64,000 nt of DNA from Lepus europaeus (GCF_033115175.1 NC_084827.1:63177201-63241200); one strand, 5' to 3'; counted from the first letter of the stretch, positions 22,650 to 35,253 are shown. The notes: generated by a model not told the origin, from the letters alone. Made by a program: numbers and translations.

Positions 22650-23600
22650 AGTATGAGTGTGTGTATGTGTGTGTATGTGCATGTATGTGTGTATGTATGT
22701 GTTATGTGTATATATGTGTGTATATGTGTTTATGGTGTGTGTGTACACATGCATATGTATATATGTGTGCATGTATGTATATGTGTATGGGTATATGTGT
22801 ATGTTTGTGTATGTGTACATATATGGTGTGTGTATATGCATGTATGTATGTGTATATGTGTGTGCATTTGTGTATGTGTATATATGCATGCATGTATGTG
22901 TGTATGTATATATATGTGTGTATATATGGTGTGTGTATGTGTATATATGTGTGTATGTATATGTATATGTGTGTATATGTGTGTAAGTGTATGTGTGTAT
23001 ATGTGTGTGGTGTGTGTATATATGTGTGTATGTATATATATGTGTGTGTATATATGGTGTGTGTATGTGTATATATGCATGCATGTGTGTATATGTATGT
23101 GTTTGTGTATGTGTGTATACATGTGTGGTGTGTATATGTGTATTGTGTGCATATATGTGTATGTATATATGTGTATATATGGTGTGTATATGTGTATGTA
23201 TGTGTATATGTGTGCATTTGTACATGTGTGTATGTGTGTATATGTATATATGTGTATGCATGTATATGTGTGTGGTATGTATATGTGTGTTTGTACATGT
23301 GTGTGTATGGCATGTGTGTGCATGTGTGTGTACATATGTGTACATTTGTGTTTGTGTGTGCATGTATATGTGTGTGGTATGTGTATGTGTGCGTGTGTTT
23401 ATATGAGAGGGTGTGGTAGAGTTTTGTGGTATGTGTGGCACATGGTGTTTTATGTGGGGTGTTGTGCATGTACATGTGTGCTGTGTGGTTTTGTGTGTGT
23501 TGCATGTTTACATGAGTGCTGTATGTTGCATATGTAAGGTGTGTTGTGTGTGTATGTGGCATTTGTGTGTGTTGTGTGTGTCCTTTCCCCTTCTCTGGAA
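22650..23600. repeat. Long TG/TATG microsatellite (about 950 bp)
   Basis: Nearly pure TGTG, TATG and TATATG steps, with interspersed CATG and GGTGTG units. Higher-order blocks such as TATATATGGTGTGTGTATGT recur about every 100 bp. Every reading frame is open by composition and is not coding. Confidence 0.97.
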
Positions 23601-24262
23601 ATCAGTGACTTCTCGGGGGCATCAGAGGCAGCCCACAGGGTCCAAGGTCAAATGTAGCAGGCTGTGCACAGAGAGAAGCCAAGCGTCCCCTGTGCTCACG
23701 TCCAGATCCCTGGAGAGCATCCTGACCACAGCACCGTCTGAATCCCTTTGTGAACCAGACAGACCACGTTCCAAGAGCAATCAACGACAGCGCTTCGAGA
23801 CTCGCTAAAAAGATGCTATTTATACACGTGAAGCGCCGCAGACACAGATTGCTGGGAAAAGCAGCCCAGACAAGGTGCTGAGGCGTTAAAAAGGGGAGAA
23901 AATCCTGTGCAGCAAAGGCTGGCAGGGATCTGAGGTGAATGTGTGTGGCAGTGCAACTGTTATGTGGTCAGGAGGCTCCAAGGGGCCACCCTGGTGACCA
24001 CAGGACAGAGCTGGGAACCCTCCATCACCAACCCCGGGGGCCCAGCAGAACATAAGCGAGCACCCTCCTCTAGGACTCACTTGATTTCTTCAATGCCTTC
24101 TGCTTCATTTCTGGTTGCAGCCACCTGCCCCAAGAAAGCAAGATTTTAAAGGGGCAAGATGAGAGACACAGGGGACATTTTGGACATAGGAGTGGCTTAA
24201 CCATTTTGGTAAGCCCCTGTTCTCCCAGTACCACCCTCATCCCTGCCTTTTAAAGTGTACTT
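23601..24262. other. Unique intron sequence
   Basis: No repeat or exon recognised. Confidence 0.4.
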
Positions 24263-24572
24263 GTGTATTCAAATATTACTTGAAACGCAGAGCAACCAAA
24301 AGAGACAGAGACAGAGAGAGATGCCAACCATCAGTTCACTCCTCAAATGCCCACAACAGACAGGCCTGGGCCAGGCCAAAGCCAGGAGCCAGGGATTCCC
24401 CTCTGGGTCTCCCATGTGGGTGGCAGGGACTCAAGTACTTGAGCCATCATCTGCTGCCTCCCAGGGCCCACGGGAGCAGGAAGCTGAGTCGGGAGCAGGA
24501 AGCTGTGTCGGAAGCAGAATCAGCACTCGATCCCAGGCACTCTGATATGGGATTCAGTGGTTCCTACCCCTA
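24263..24572 (-). mobile_element. Diverged C-repeat SINE
   Basis: Older type, with GCCTGGGCCAGGCCAAAGCC and CACTCTGATATGGG ends. Confidence 0.8.
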
Positions 24573-24810
24573 ACCCATTCTCCCCTGCCTCTGCCAGTTC
24601 AGCAGGCTTTGCAGTGTCTTCTCTTCTTCCCTCCCTAGGCCATCAGGAGCGCTTGGTTCACAGGGGTCCAGGGGGTCTGCACTGAAGCCCGAGGGGAAGC
24701 TGGGAAGATCACTCCCTTGCTTGGTCCTGGAAAGCCGCAGAGCAGTAAAACTTCTTACACATTCCATCACTCATCTCCCAACCCAGCCAGCTGACTACGG
24801 CTCCTCTGTA

Positions 24811-25096
24811 CTTTTTTTTTAAGATGTATTTATTTACTTGAAGGTCAGAGTTACACAGAGAGAGGAGAAGAGTTGGCCACAATAGCCGGAGCTGGGCCAA
24901 TCTGAAGCCAGGAGCTTCTTCTGGGTCTCCCATGCAAGTGCAGGGGCCCAAGCACTTGGGCCATCTTCTACTGCTTTCCTAGGCCATAGCAGAGAGCTGG
25001 ATCATAAGTGGAGCTGCGGGGACTCGAACCGGCACCCATTTGGGATGCCAGCACTGCAGGCAGCGGCTTTACATGCTACACTACAGCGAAGGCCCC
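24811..25096 (-). mobile_element. C-repeat SINE, form A, shortened
   Basis: The segment between the GA-rich tail and TTGGCCACAATAGCC is missing; the right end is CAGCGAAGGCCCC. Confidence 0.9.
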
Positions 25097-25666
25097 GGCT
25101 CCTCTGTAGTTAACACATTCTTCCTTCACCCGGCAAAGACCGGGAATATGCAATGGAAAGATACTGTGTATTTTCCATGACCTTTTTGAAGATGCATTCC
25201 TCTCTGCCTTGGTACTCAGCAGCCTGCTGCTGATCAGGGACAAGGAGCATAGGCGTTGTGCCTGGTCCCAGCAGTGCAGGGGTGGACTGTCATGGGCCCT
25301 GACCTCACCTTTGCAGGCCCACACTGCAGCCTGAGAGCCTGCACAGGGAGCAGAGAGTCTGGGGCCAATGCTGGAGCTCCTGGCCCCAGCCCCATCTGCG
25401 CCAGTCAGAGGGAGGTGACTCAGAGGTTGGAAGGCTGCCCAGCATTTCTGGGTTCTGGAAGGAACTGACATGATGGCAAAGTTCTTCCAGTGGTGCTTTT
25501 CACGGGGGTCCTGTGCTAAGAACCCACAAGCCCCAACAGTGGGCGCTCTGAGCTATGTCAAGGCCATAGTGATGGTGGGATTTTTTTTTTTTTTTTTTAG
25601 TGGAAAAGTAGCTTGTGAAAGCAGTGAAAGATACAGATTAATGTTCTATACATTAAACTTATTATT
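25097..25666. other. Unique intron sequence with a T17 run
   Basis: No exon recognised. A poly-T run lies at about 25582-25599. Confidence 0.4.
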
Positions 25667-25994
25667 TTCTTTTTAAAGATTTACTTATTTATTTTTGAAA
25701 GAGTTGCAGAGAGAGAGCAAAAAAAAAAAAAAAAAGAGAGAGAGATTTTCCATCTGCTGGTTCACTCCCCAAATAGCACCAGTACTGGGCCTGGCCAAAG
25801 CCAGGAGCCGGGAGCTTCATCCAGATCTCCCACGTGGGCGCAGGGGCCCAAGCACTTGGGCCATCTTCTGCTTTCTCAGATGCGTTAGCAGGGAGCTGGA
25901 TCAGAAGTGGAGCAGCCAGGACTTGAACCTGCGACCAATTGAACACCAATGTTGCAGGCAGCAGCTTTACCCTCTATGCCACAGCACTGGCCCC
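25667..25994 (-). mobile_element. C-repeat SINE, form A
   Basis: Full length, with an internal A17 run at 25720-25735 inside the GA tract. Confidence 0.93.
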
Positions 25995-27216
25995 TATTAT
26001 TTTAAAAGAGACAAACCTTAGGGAGTACTGGAATACTATCAAAGATGCTGGACATGGGAGCCACACAGCCACTGGGTCTGGATCCCAGCCATGCCTCTCA
26101 CGGTGATAAACTGACAGGTGACCTAATTCTCCGTCCTTGGGTTTCTCATGTGTAAAATCAGAATTAGCACCTAGCCACAGGATTTTCATGAGGACTAGAG
26201 GGAGTCCTGTGCATGAAGCACCTAATTAATTTACGGCCTGCCACACCACCAGTGCCTGCCCAGTCAGTCGATGGGATGGATGAGTGGCTCTCTGGTAGGA
26301 AAACAAAGTCAGGTCGTCTGCTGTGGATGAGTCCATGTGTCTGCCCAGTGAGAGCCCAGGGACCCTGACAGTCCACCTGCAGAGCTGCCTGGTGCGGAGG
26401 CCAGAGATCCCCCCGCTCTCTGGAGTTAGGAAAGCGCCTGCCCCGTTGGCCTTGAAAAGCCAGAACTCACAGTTCCAGGGCCCGGCTCAGTGGGCATTGT
26501 CTGGTCCCAGGAAGCATCTGGGCCCTTTCTTGGTAGAAATTAGGAAATGAGGGTCACCTAGGCAGTGGTACACGCAAGCAGGTGAGAGTAACTCTGAGGC
26601 TGAGCGGAGCACTCGGTATGATTGGGTTTTATTATTCCAAAAGTAAGATGTGCTTATTAACAGGTATTTTAGAGAAAAACATCACATACAGTCTCACAGC
26701 CAGAAGCAATTCTATTCACATCTTGGTGTATATTTGGCCAATCTTCCTTGTGTGTACAAACTTTTTTATGAATCAAATGGTGATCATAGCATGTTTTTTT
26801 CATGACAAAGTTTTCCCTCCACTCGATAATATATTGTGAGATTCTCTGGGTGTCATTAAATATTCCTCACCACATCCGTTCCGTTCTTTGACGTTTAACC
26901 TTTCTGTGGCTCAGACGTGTGTTATAAATAGCAAGTGAGTGGATTTTCAAGTCCGGTGTGATAACCGTTGGCTGTCAGTGTAATTATTAACATGTGCCAT
27001 CTTCATAATCACTTCCTTTGTCCCACCTGTTTTGAGTTGCATTTTTGCTTTTTCTTTTCTTTTCTTTTTTTTTTCTTTTTTTTTTTTTTTAGCTTTTGGG
27101 GATTGGGGGTTGATTATGTTTTGTTTTCCTATTTTTCATCTTCTGTTAACTTTACGTATGTACACTCTTAGTATTATTTCACTGTCTATCCTACAGATGA
27201 TACCATGCAGCCAGCC
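25995..27216. other. Unique and ancient intron sequence
   Basis: No gene. 26620-26900 has the look of an old repeat I cannot assign. Long T-rich runs lie at about 27050-27090. Confidence 0.4.
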
Positions 27217-27535
27217 CTACCTTTTTTTTTTTTTTTTTTTTTTTTTAGGATAGATTTATTTATTTGAGAGGCGGAGTTACACAGAGAGATATCTTCCTTC
27301 TGCTGGCTCACTCCTCAAATGGCCACAATGGCCAGGGGCTGGGCTGATCCAAACCCAGGAGCCAGGAGTGTCTTCCGGGTCTCCCATGTGGGTGCAGGGC
27401 CATCTTCTGCTGCTTTCCCAGGCCATAGCAGAGAGCTAAATCAGAAGTAGAGCAGCTGTGTCTCGAACAGGCACCCATATGGATGCTGGTGCTGCAGGTG
27501 GCGGTTTAATCCACTATGCCACAGCACGCCGGCCC
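27217..27535 (-). mobile_element. C-repeat SINE, form A
   Basis: Starts with T25, its complemented poly-A. The right end is CACAGCACGCCGGCCC. Confidence 0.92.
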
Positions 27536-28483
27536 TAGCTGTAGCTTTTAAAAGCCTCGTATATAAGCTAGTACCTTTAGCATTTTCCCAGTGTGTTTAC
27601 TCCCTCCTGACCTACAGGCCATTGTTATATATTTTAATTCAGCAACACATCGTTGTTTATAGTCAGTGATCATTTGTACTTCCTCATATGTTTGCGTTTA
27701 CATTGATCTTCATTTCTTCCTGAATCTCCACCTTCCTATCTGGGACCTCCTTCTTTCCATCAGGATAAACAGGACTGGTATTTTCCTTAAGGTGTATCTG
27801 CTGAGGCTGGTGTTGAGGTGCACCTGCAATGCCGGCATCCCTTTGAGATAGTTAAAAGCCTGTTCAGCCTCTCACTCAGTCTGCTTTCTCAAGAATTAGT
27901 CTCTTTTTTTCTTCCAGAAAGAGGCAGCCACAAGCACCTGGCTTCCCTGCCCGAACCCCTGTGTCCGGACCCTGGTCGCTCTTCCCGTGTCTGTAGCGCT
28001 CTCGTTTCTGGAAGCACTTGTTGACATTTGTCTGGCTGCTCTCTCTGAGGGAATTCTTTGACTTGTAGACTGCGTTCCCACAAGCGGAAATGCTGCCTGT
28101 GTTACTGTGTTTCTTTCAGTCCTTTGATTCTCACTGTAGCCTATAAGGGTGAGTCTCCCACATTTTGTCTGTTATTCCAGAAATAACCTCCTAGACTGCC
28201 TTCACTGTCTACTCATACAGTCAGTGCTACCAAAAATAGAGTTGGGTGTGTGGGGATTTCGTGGGATGTATATCCAAGAAGACAATGCCGGGCTGTGGGG
28301 AATCAGGTGTGTGTTTATTATTTACTTTAATTAAGTACTATCATGCAACTTTTCCAAGTTGTTGCATCAACATACCCTCTGCAACAGTAGGAAAATGCCT
28401 GTTCCCCTACACAGGGGATGCTTCGGCTTTCTCATTTCTCAAAGTGTAATGGATATAAAGTGATGATGGTCTTAACAATTTTT

Positions 28484-28818
28484 ATTTATTTATTTATTTA
28501 TTTATTTTGACAGGCAGAGTTAGACAGTGAGAGAGAGAGACAGAGAGAAAGGTCTTCCTTTTTCCGTTGGTTCACCCTCCAAGTGGCTGCCACAGCTGGC
28601 ACGCTGCGGCCGGTGCACTGCACCAATCTGAAATCAGGAGCCAGGTGCTTCCTCCTGGTCTCCCATGAGGGTGCAGGGCCCAAGCACTTGGGCCATCCTC
28701 CACTGCCTTCCCGGGCCACAGCAGAGAGCTGGACTGGAAGAGGAGCAACTGGGACTAGAACCCCGGGGTGCTGGCGCCGCAGGTGGAGGATTAGCCTAGT
28801 GAGCCCTGGCGCCAGCCT
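28484..28818 (-). mobile_element. C-repeat SINE, form B, with perfect TSD
   Basis: CTTAACAATTTTT occurs at 28471-28483 and 28819-28831. It has an (ATTT)n tail. Confidence 0.94.
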
Positions 28819-28831
28819 CTTAACAATTTTT

Positions 28832-29133
28832 AAAGCTTTGTTTATTAGAGAGGGAGAGAGAAAGAGAAAGCTCCCTCATCTGCTGACTGCCTCCCCAGAT
28901 GCCCGCAACAGTCGAGGGCAGGCCAGGCCCACACTGGGAGCCAGGCGCTCAGTTCAGGTCTCACTTCTGGTAGAAGAACCCATTACTCGAACCTTCGCTG
29001 CTGCCTCCCAGGGTCCGCACCAGCAGGAAGCTGGAGTCAGGGTCTAGAGCCGAGGATTGAACCCAGGCACTCTGATATGGGGTGTGGGTATACTAACTGG
29101 CATCGTAGCTACTAGATTAAGTGCCCGCCTCAC
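28832..29133 (-). mobile_element. Diverged older C-repeat SINE
   Basis: AGGTCTCACTTCTGG, GCTGCCTCCCAGGGTC and CACTCTGATATGGGG identify an older variant. It adjoins the form B copy. Confidence 0.75.
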
Positions 29134-29672
29134 ATGTCATGATTTTAATTTGTGTTTCTCTGATTACAATTTTGCTGTTTGCGTTCCCGCCTCTTTCTTG
29201 CTAAAGTGCAAGAGTTCTTTTTATAGTTTAAATATTATTCCTTGTTGTATCTAAATACTGCAAAACTACCCTTACATCTAACTACCATCTCATAATATCT
29301 TTTAGTGCATAAAATGGTAGTTATCAACATTGTTGGTTTATGGCTTGTGTTTTGTGCAATTACTTAAGTTATTCACTGCTCCTATTTCTATTATATTATG
29401 AACTTTTAGTTTTGTATTTTTCCACTCACTTGGTTGTCTTGAAAGCATTTGGAGTCCTCTAGTGTGTATTGCTAAGGATCTAGTCTCTTTCTTCTCCGGA
29501 TAGTACTCCAGCTTCCCCAGTGCAAGCTGTTGACATTCTATCTTTCCCTCTTACTCTGTGACACCATCAATGGCAAAGATGAAATTCCTGTAGACACATT
29601 GTCTGAACTTTCCATTGTATTCCATTTGTTCTTTTCTTTGGCTACTCACACTCTAAAGCTATGTCATTCTTG

Positions 29673-29695
29673 TTTTGTTTTGTTTTGTTTTTTGT
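29673..29695. repeat. (TTTTG)n run
   Basis: Four to five TTTTG units. Confidence 0.9.
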
Positions 29696-29725
29696 ATGTC
29701 CATTCATACCATTTTTGACTCTATT

Positions 29726-30072
29726 TTTTTTTCAAAGATTTATTTATCTTTTAATTTGACATGCAGAGTTAGACAGTGAGAGAGAGACAGAGAGAAAGGT
29801 CTTCCTTCCACTGGTTCACCCCCTAAATGGCTGCTACGGCTGGCGCACTGCGCCGATCTGAAGCCAGGAGCCAGGTGCTTCCTCCTGGTCTCCCATGTGG
29901 GTGTAGGGCCCAAGCACTTGGGCCATCCTCCACTGCTCTCCTGGGCCACAGCAGAGAGCTGGACTGGAAGAGGAGCAACCGGGACAGAATCCGGCGCCCC
30001 AACCGGGACTAGAACCCAGGGTGCCGGCACCGCAGGCGGAGGATTAACCAAGTGAGCCACGGCACCAGCCCC
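29726..30072 (-). mobile_element. C-repeat SINE, form B
   Basis: Includes the TTTAATTTGACATGCAGAGT tail and the GGCACCAGCCCC end. GACTCT and GACCCT at its borders may be an eroded TSD. Confidence 0.92.
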
Positions 30073-30354
30073 GACCCTCTTTAACAAAGTTGACTTATCG
30101 ATTTGTGGTCTTTTATTTTACATAAATGTTTACATAATATTTACATAAACATCATACAGCAAGTTTCTCAAAAAACACTTAACATTTTTTTTTATCAAGC
30201 GTGCCTTAACCTTATAGATTACTTGGTAAATAAGTGATGTGTTTAAGTTCTCTCATGCGAGAGCCTTAACTTGTTCTCTAACTACGTGTAGCATTTCCGT
30301 TAGTAGAGTTTCAAACTGTTCTCTATAGAGAGCTTAGTTAGTTCTTTTGACTAG

Positions 30355-30697
30355 GTTGGGCCGATGTTGTGGCCCAGTGAGTTAAGCTGCCCTGTGGCCC
30401 CAGCATCCCATAGTGGCATGCTGGTTTGAGCCCCAGCTGCTCCACTTCTGGTCCCGCTCTATGCTAATGTGTCTGGGAAAAGCAGCAGAGGATGGCCCAA
30501 GTGCTTGGGCCCCTGCACCCATGTGGGAGACCCAGAAGAAGCTCCTGGCTCTGGGCTCCTGGCTTTGACCTGGCCCAGCCCCAGCCGCTGTAGCCATTTG
30601 AGCAGGGAATCTGTCTCTGTCCCTTCCCTCTCCCCCCATCCCTGACGCCTTGCCTTTCAAATAAGTAAATTAAATAAAGAAATCTTTAAAAGAATAA
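30355..30697 (+). mobile_element. C-repeat SINE, form A
   Basis: TTGGGCCGATGTTGTGGCCC head; tail AAATAAAGAAATCTTTAAAA. Confidence 0.9.
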
Positions 30698-30734
30698 AAC
30701 AAATACTTTAAAAACTCTAGAAAATGTATTTAAA

Positions 30735-30938
30735 GGGAAGAAGTTTTTAAAAAGACAGGGACAGAGACAGATCATCCATCTCTTTACTGGTTCACTCCCC
30801 AGCTATCTACAAAACTAGGGCTGAGCAGGTGGAACTACACCCAGGTCTCCCACTTGGGTAATGGGGACCCAAGTACTTGAGGCATCTCATGCTGCCATCC
30901 AAAATGTGTATTAGTAGGAAGCCAGATCAGAAGCCAAG
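30735..30938 (-). mobile_element. Truncated C-repeat SINE
   Basis: Lacks its 5' third. It ends where a form B piece of opposite orientation begins. Confidence 0.75.
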
Positions 30939-31066
30939 CGGTGTGCCAGCCACAGCACGCCAGCCGCAGCAGCCACTGGGGGGTGAACCAATGGAAAAGG
31001 AAGACCTTTCTCTCTGTGTCTCACTGTCCACTCTGCCTGTCAAAAAATAAAAAAGAATTTTTAAAA
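30939..31066 (+). mobile_element. 3' end of a form B C-repeat SINE
   Basis: Only about 130 bp, from GCCACAGCACGCCAGCCGCA to CTGTCAAAAAATAAAAAAG. It is inverted relative to its left neighbour. Confidence 0.85.
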
Positions 31067-31304
31067 AAGTGTCCTTCTAGATATTTTAAGGGTTTTGTTG
31101 TTGTTCGGATCATTCTGCATTGTCAGTGCTATCATTTCATTGTATTTTCTAGCAGATTATTGTTACTGGTACAGAAAGACTATTTCAACTACCTTGCTGA
31201 ACTCTTGCATCTTCAGAGTTTGTGTGATGCTACTGTTCTGCACCTTTTTCCTGGATATGTGACTGGCTCGTTTCTAAATGATGACATTCATCCTTATCCT
31301 TTTA

Positions 31305-31639
31305 CTTTTTAAAAATATTTTATTTATTTATTTATTTATTTGAGAAGTAGAGTTACAGACAGAGGGAGAGACAAAGAGAGAGGTCTTCCATCTGCTGGTT
31401 CACTCCCCAAATGGCTGCAATGGCCAGAGCTGAGCCAATCCAAAGCCAGGAGCCAGGAGCTTCTTCTGGGTCTCCCATGCAGGTGTAGGGGCCCAAGGAC
31501 CTGGGCCATCTTCCACTGCTTTCCCAGGCCATAGCAGAGAGCTGGATGGGAAGAGGAGCAGCTGGGACTCAAACTGGCCCCCAGATGGGATGCCAGCACC
31601 AAGGCAGAGGCTTAGTGTACTATGCCACAGCGCCAGCCC
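31305..31639 (-). mobile_element. C-repeat SINE, form A
   Basis: (ATTT)n tail, full body, right end CACAGCGCCAGCCCC. Confidence 0.94.
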
Positions 31640-31973
31640 CTTCCCCTATGCTTTTGGTTTCTCCCATGTTAGACAGCGTGGCTAAGACTTCCGGGCAAGT
31701 GGTAGCAGGGATGATGAGCATCCTCTCTGGTTGCCTGTCTTAAAGAGAACACATCTTAACTTTCTCCATTGACTACAGAGTGTGCTTTAGATTCTGGCAG
31801 GTAACCTTTGGCCGGGTTAAAAATTCCTTTGTAGACCCACCAGTTCCAGTCCTAGTTCAAGGTTGAAGCTGAGTAACAAGCACATACACTATAGTCTCTG
31901 CTTCCGGGTATTATCCATTCTGTAATGCTTGTCTTGCAGAAAGAAATTTGTTCCAACATGATTGATTGATTAG
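31640..31973. other. Intron sequence, nothing recognised
   Basis: No repeat family or exon identified. Confidence 0.35.
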
Positions 31974-31985
31974 TTAATACAATTT

Positions 31986-32349
31986 TTAAAGAATTATTTT
32001 ATTTATTTGAAAGACAGAGTTACAGAGAGAGGTAGAGCCAGAGAGAGAGAGAGCGAGCAAGAGCAAGAGCGAGAGAGAGAAAGAGAGAGAGTCTTCCATC
32101 CACTGGTTCACTCCCAAAAGACTGCAAGGGCCAGAGCTGAGCCGATCCGAAGCCAGGAGCCAGAAGCTTATTCCAGGTCTCCCACGCAGGTGCAGGGGCC
32201 CAAGGACTTGGGCCATCTTCTACTGCTTTCCTAGGCCTTAGCAGAGAGCTGGATTGGAAGAGAAGCAGCCAGGACTCGAACCAGCGCCCATATGGGATGC
32301 CAGCACTGCAAGCTGGGACTTTAACCCGCTATGCCACAGCGCCAGCCCT
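31986..32349 (-). mobile_element. C-repeat SINE, form A, with TSD
   Basis: TTAATACAATTT at 31974-31985 and 32352-32363. The right copy overlaps the target site of the neighbouring L1. Confidence 0.94.
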
Positions 32350-32371
32350 AATTAATACAATTTGAGTGTAA

Positions 32372-33116
32372 CATGGGAAGCGGGATACACAGCAGACTCA
32401 TAGAATGGCAGATGCCCTAAACAACACTCTGGCATCAGAATCAGCCCTTAAGCATTTGGATCTGGCTAAAAAGCCCATGAGAGTTTCTCAGGCATGGAAA
32501 GCCAAGACACTGTGGCAAAAACAAAACAAAACAAAACAAAAAACCCTAAATGAAAGATCTCTATGAGTGAGATCCCAGTGGAAAGAATGGGCCATCAAAG
32601 AAGAAGGTACCTTTCTCTGAAAGGAGGAGAGAACTTCCACTTTGACTATGGCCTTGTCTAAATAAGGTCAGAGTTTGTGAACTCAAGAGGCTTCCATAGC
32701 CTTGGCAGCTCATGACAAGAGCCTCGGGCGATTACTGACGCCATAAATAAGAGTGTCAATTGTTAAATCAACAACAGGAGTCACTGTGCACCTACTCCCC
32801 ATGTAGGATCTCTGTTATTAATGTGTTGTACTATGCAAATTAATGGTAAAACTAGTCTTCAAACAGTACTTTATACTTTGTGTCTGTGTGGGTGCAAACT
32901 GTTGAAAGCTTTACTTAATATATACTAAATTGACCTTCTGTATATAAAGATAATTGAAAATGAGTCTTGATGAAGGGAGAGGGAGTGGGAGATGGGAGGG
33001 TTTGGGGGGGGAGGGAGGTTATGGGGGGAAGAGCTGCTATAAACCAAAAGTTATGCTTTCAAAATTTATATTTATTAAATAAAAGTTTTAAAAAATTAGC
33101 AACTTTAAAAAAAAAG
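32372..33116 (+). mobile_element. 5'-truncated rabbit-type L1 (copy 1), 3' end with TSD
   Basis: About 745 bp of L1 3' untranslated region ending AATAAA (about 33078) and an A-rich tail. It is flanked by a perfect 14-bp TSD CAATTTGAGTGTAA at 32358-32371 and 33117-33130. It contains a G-rich purine tract (32972-33032) and an (AAAAC)n expansion (32518-32543). It carries no ORF2. Confidence 0.93.
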
Positions 33117-33399
33117 CAATTTGAGTGTAATGCAGATTTCATGTTGGCCTGGGTGCGGTTTCATCCATAAGTTCCAGTAGGTGCATGCAAGAACCGCACC
33201 CCACTGTGAGTTGGTTTGCCTAGGAGAACACAGGCACACACGTTGGGCAGCTGCCAGCTGCCTCAGTTGCCTGCATGTGTCATAAGCCCCAGCCACCACG
33301 ATGGGGTCACAACTCCTCTCTGATTCGGATAACCTCGCCTCCACCGCTTCCCAAGCTGCAGCCTTTCCTATGCCCGCTTCTACAGCAAATCACAGGTCT

Positions 33400-33586
33400 T
33401 CTTCATAATAAAGTTTCATTGTAGTATTGGTGTTCTTTCCTAACCTCTTCACGTGAAAGAGTGTGCTACCATTCTTTAGAGGAATAGACTTTAGTTTTTG
33501 AGCAATGTTAGGTTTATGGGAAAAAGACTATACAGGTAGCACAGTTTCCCCTGTTATTTATTATTTATTTATTTGAAAGGCAGAGG

Positions 33587-33627
<41 letters not shown>

Positions 33628-34923
33628 TGATAGAAGTCTTCCATCCACTGGTTCACTCCCCAAATGGCTTCAATGTCCAGAGCTGGGCCAATCTGAAGCC
33701 AGGAGCCAGGAGCTTCTTCCAGGTCTCCCACCTGGGTGCAGGGACCCAAGCACCTGGGCCATCTTTCCCAGGAGCATTAGCAGGGAGCTGGATCAGAAGT
33801 GGAACAGCTAGGACTAGAACTGGTGCCCTTATTGGATGCTGGTACTATAGATGGAGGCTTAACCTGCTACATCACAGCACTAGTCTCCTCCCCTGTTATT
33901 AACATGTTGTTAGTGTGATGCCTTGGTTACAACTGATGAGCCAGTATTCATACATTATTATTAACCAAAGTCCATGGTTTGCACGAGGGTTATATATTCT
34001 TTGAGCTTTGACAAATGTATAATGTCACGTGTCTACCATTTCAGTGTCATACAGAGTAATTTCACTGGCCTTAGATCTGGGTTCCACCCCTTCACCTCAA
34101 CCCTTGGGCAGCCACCCATTTTTCTTACAGTCTTCATAGCTTTCTGCCTTTCCCATAATGTCATGTGGTTGGATGCACACAGTACTTTTCACATGGGTTT
34201 CTCTCGCCGACTGGTACGCATTGAAACTTCCTGCACGTCTATTCATGGCTTCACGGCTCGTTTCTCTGGTTGCTGAGTAATTCCCCATTCTCTGCATGGA
34301 CCGTGTTTGTTTATGCATTTACCAACAGGATAAAGGCATCTTGGTTGCTTCCAAGTTTTGGCAATTATGAAGAAAGCTGCTCTAAACACTCATGGGCAGG
34401 TTTTTTGTGTGGATATATTTTCAACTCATTTGGGTGCATACCAAGAAGTATGATTGCTGGGTCGTATGGTGCGAGTATCCGTATGTTTGATTTTGTAAGA
34501 AACTGACAATCTGTCTTCCAAAGTGGCTGCACTGTTCTGCGCTCCTCCCAGCATCGATCGTGCGCTTGTGTTGTTCTACGTCCTTGCCAGTGTTTGGTGT
34601 TGTCAGGGTTTTGGATTTAACCATTATAATCATTGTGTAGTGTATCTCATCCCTAATATCGTGGGATGTGGAGCATCTTTTCATATGCTTCTGTGTCATC
34701 TGAATATCTTCTCTGGGGAGGCATCTGTTCAGATCTTTTGCCCATTTTTAAATTGGATAGTATTCTTATTACTGAGTTTGAGGAGTTCTTTGTATATTTT
34801 TGTACACTGGTCCTGTATATTTGTTTTGCAAATCATCCCCTTCCCATTCTCTGGCTTTTCTTTGCACTCTCTTAATGCGCTGCCATTTGTAATAATTCCT
34901 TTCTTTTCAGAAAAAAAATTGTT
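33400..34923 (-). mobile_element. Old L1 3' region, antisense, broken by a SINE
   Basis: 33420-33546 and 33901-34923 together read as the complement of an old L1 end (TTTGAGCAATGTTAGGTTTA, TGGGTGCATACCAAGAAGTA, TTCAGATCTTTTGCCCATTT). Removing the SINE and one TSD copy makes them continuous. Confidence 0.82.
33559..33888 (-). mobile_element. C-repeat SINE, form A, with perfect TSD
   Basis: TCCCCTGTTATT at 33547-33558 and 33889-33900. It contains a (GA)n run at 33591-33624. Confidence 0.94.
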
Positions 34924-34938
34924 GCAAACCACATTTTT

Positions 34939-35253
34939 TTTTGACAGGCAGAGTTAGTCAGAGAGACAGACAGAGAGAAAGGTCTTCCTTCCATTGGTTC
35001 ACCCCCCAAATGTCCGCTACGGCTGGCGCGCTATGCCAATCCAAAGCCAGGAGCCAGGTGCTTCCTCCTGGTCTCCCATGCAGGTACAGGGCCCAAGCAC
35101 TTGGGCCATCCTCCACTGCCTTCCCGGGCCACAGCAGAGAGCTGGACTGGAAGAAGAGCAACCGGGACAGAATCCGGCACCCCAACCAGGACTAGAACCC
35201 AGGGTGCCGGTGTGGCAGGCGGAGGATTAGCCTAGTGAGCCGCGGCTCCGGCC
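34939..35253 (-). mobile_element. C-repeat SINE, form B, with perfect TSD
   Basis: GCAAACCACATTTTT at 34924-34938 and 35254-35268. Confidence 0.95.

Larger units (their letters stand above)
28340..29720 (-). mobile_element. Old L1 fragments, antisense, broken by two SINEs
   Basis: Short runs such as TTTCCAAGTTGTTGCATCAA (before the SINEs) and TGATTTTAATTTGTGTTTCT (after them) fit the complement of an L1 end. The rest is too diverged to delimit. Confidence 0.5.

Noticed and set aside
22641..23562. Open frames up to 294 codons (both strands)
   Set aside because: They are translations of the TG/TATG microsatellite (Cys/Val/Tyr/Met or His/Thr repeats) and are open only because of composition.
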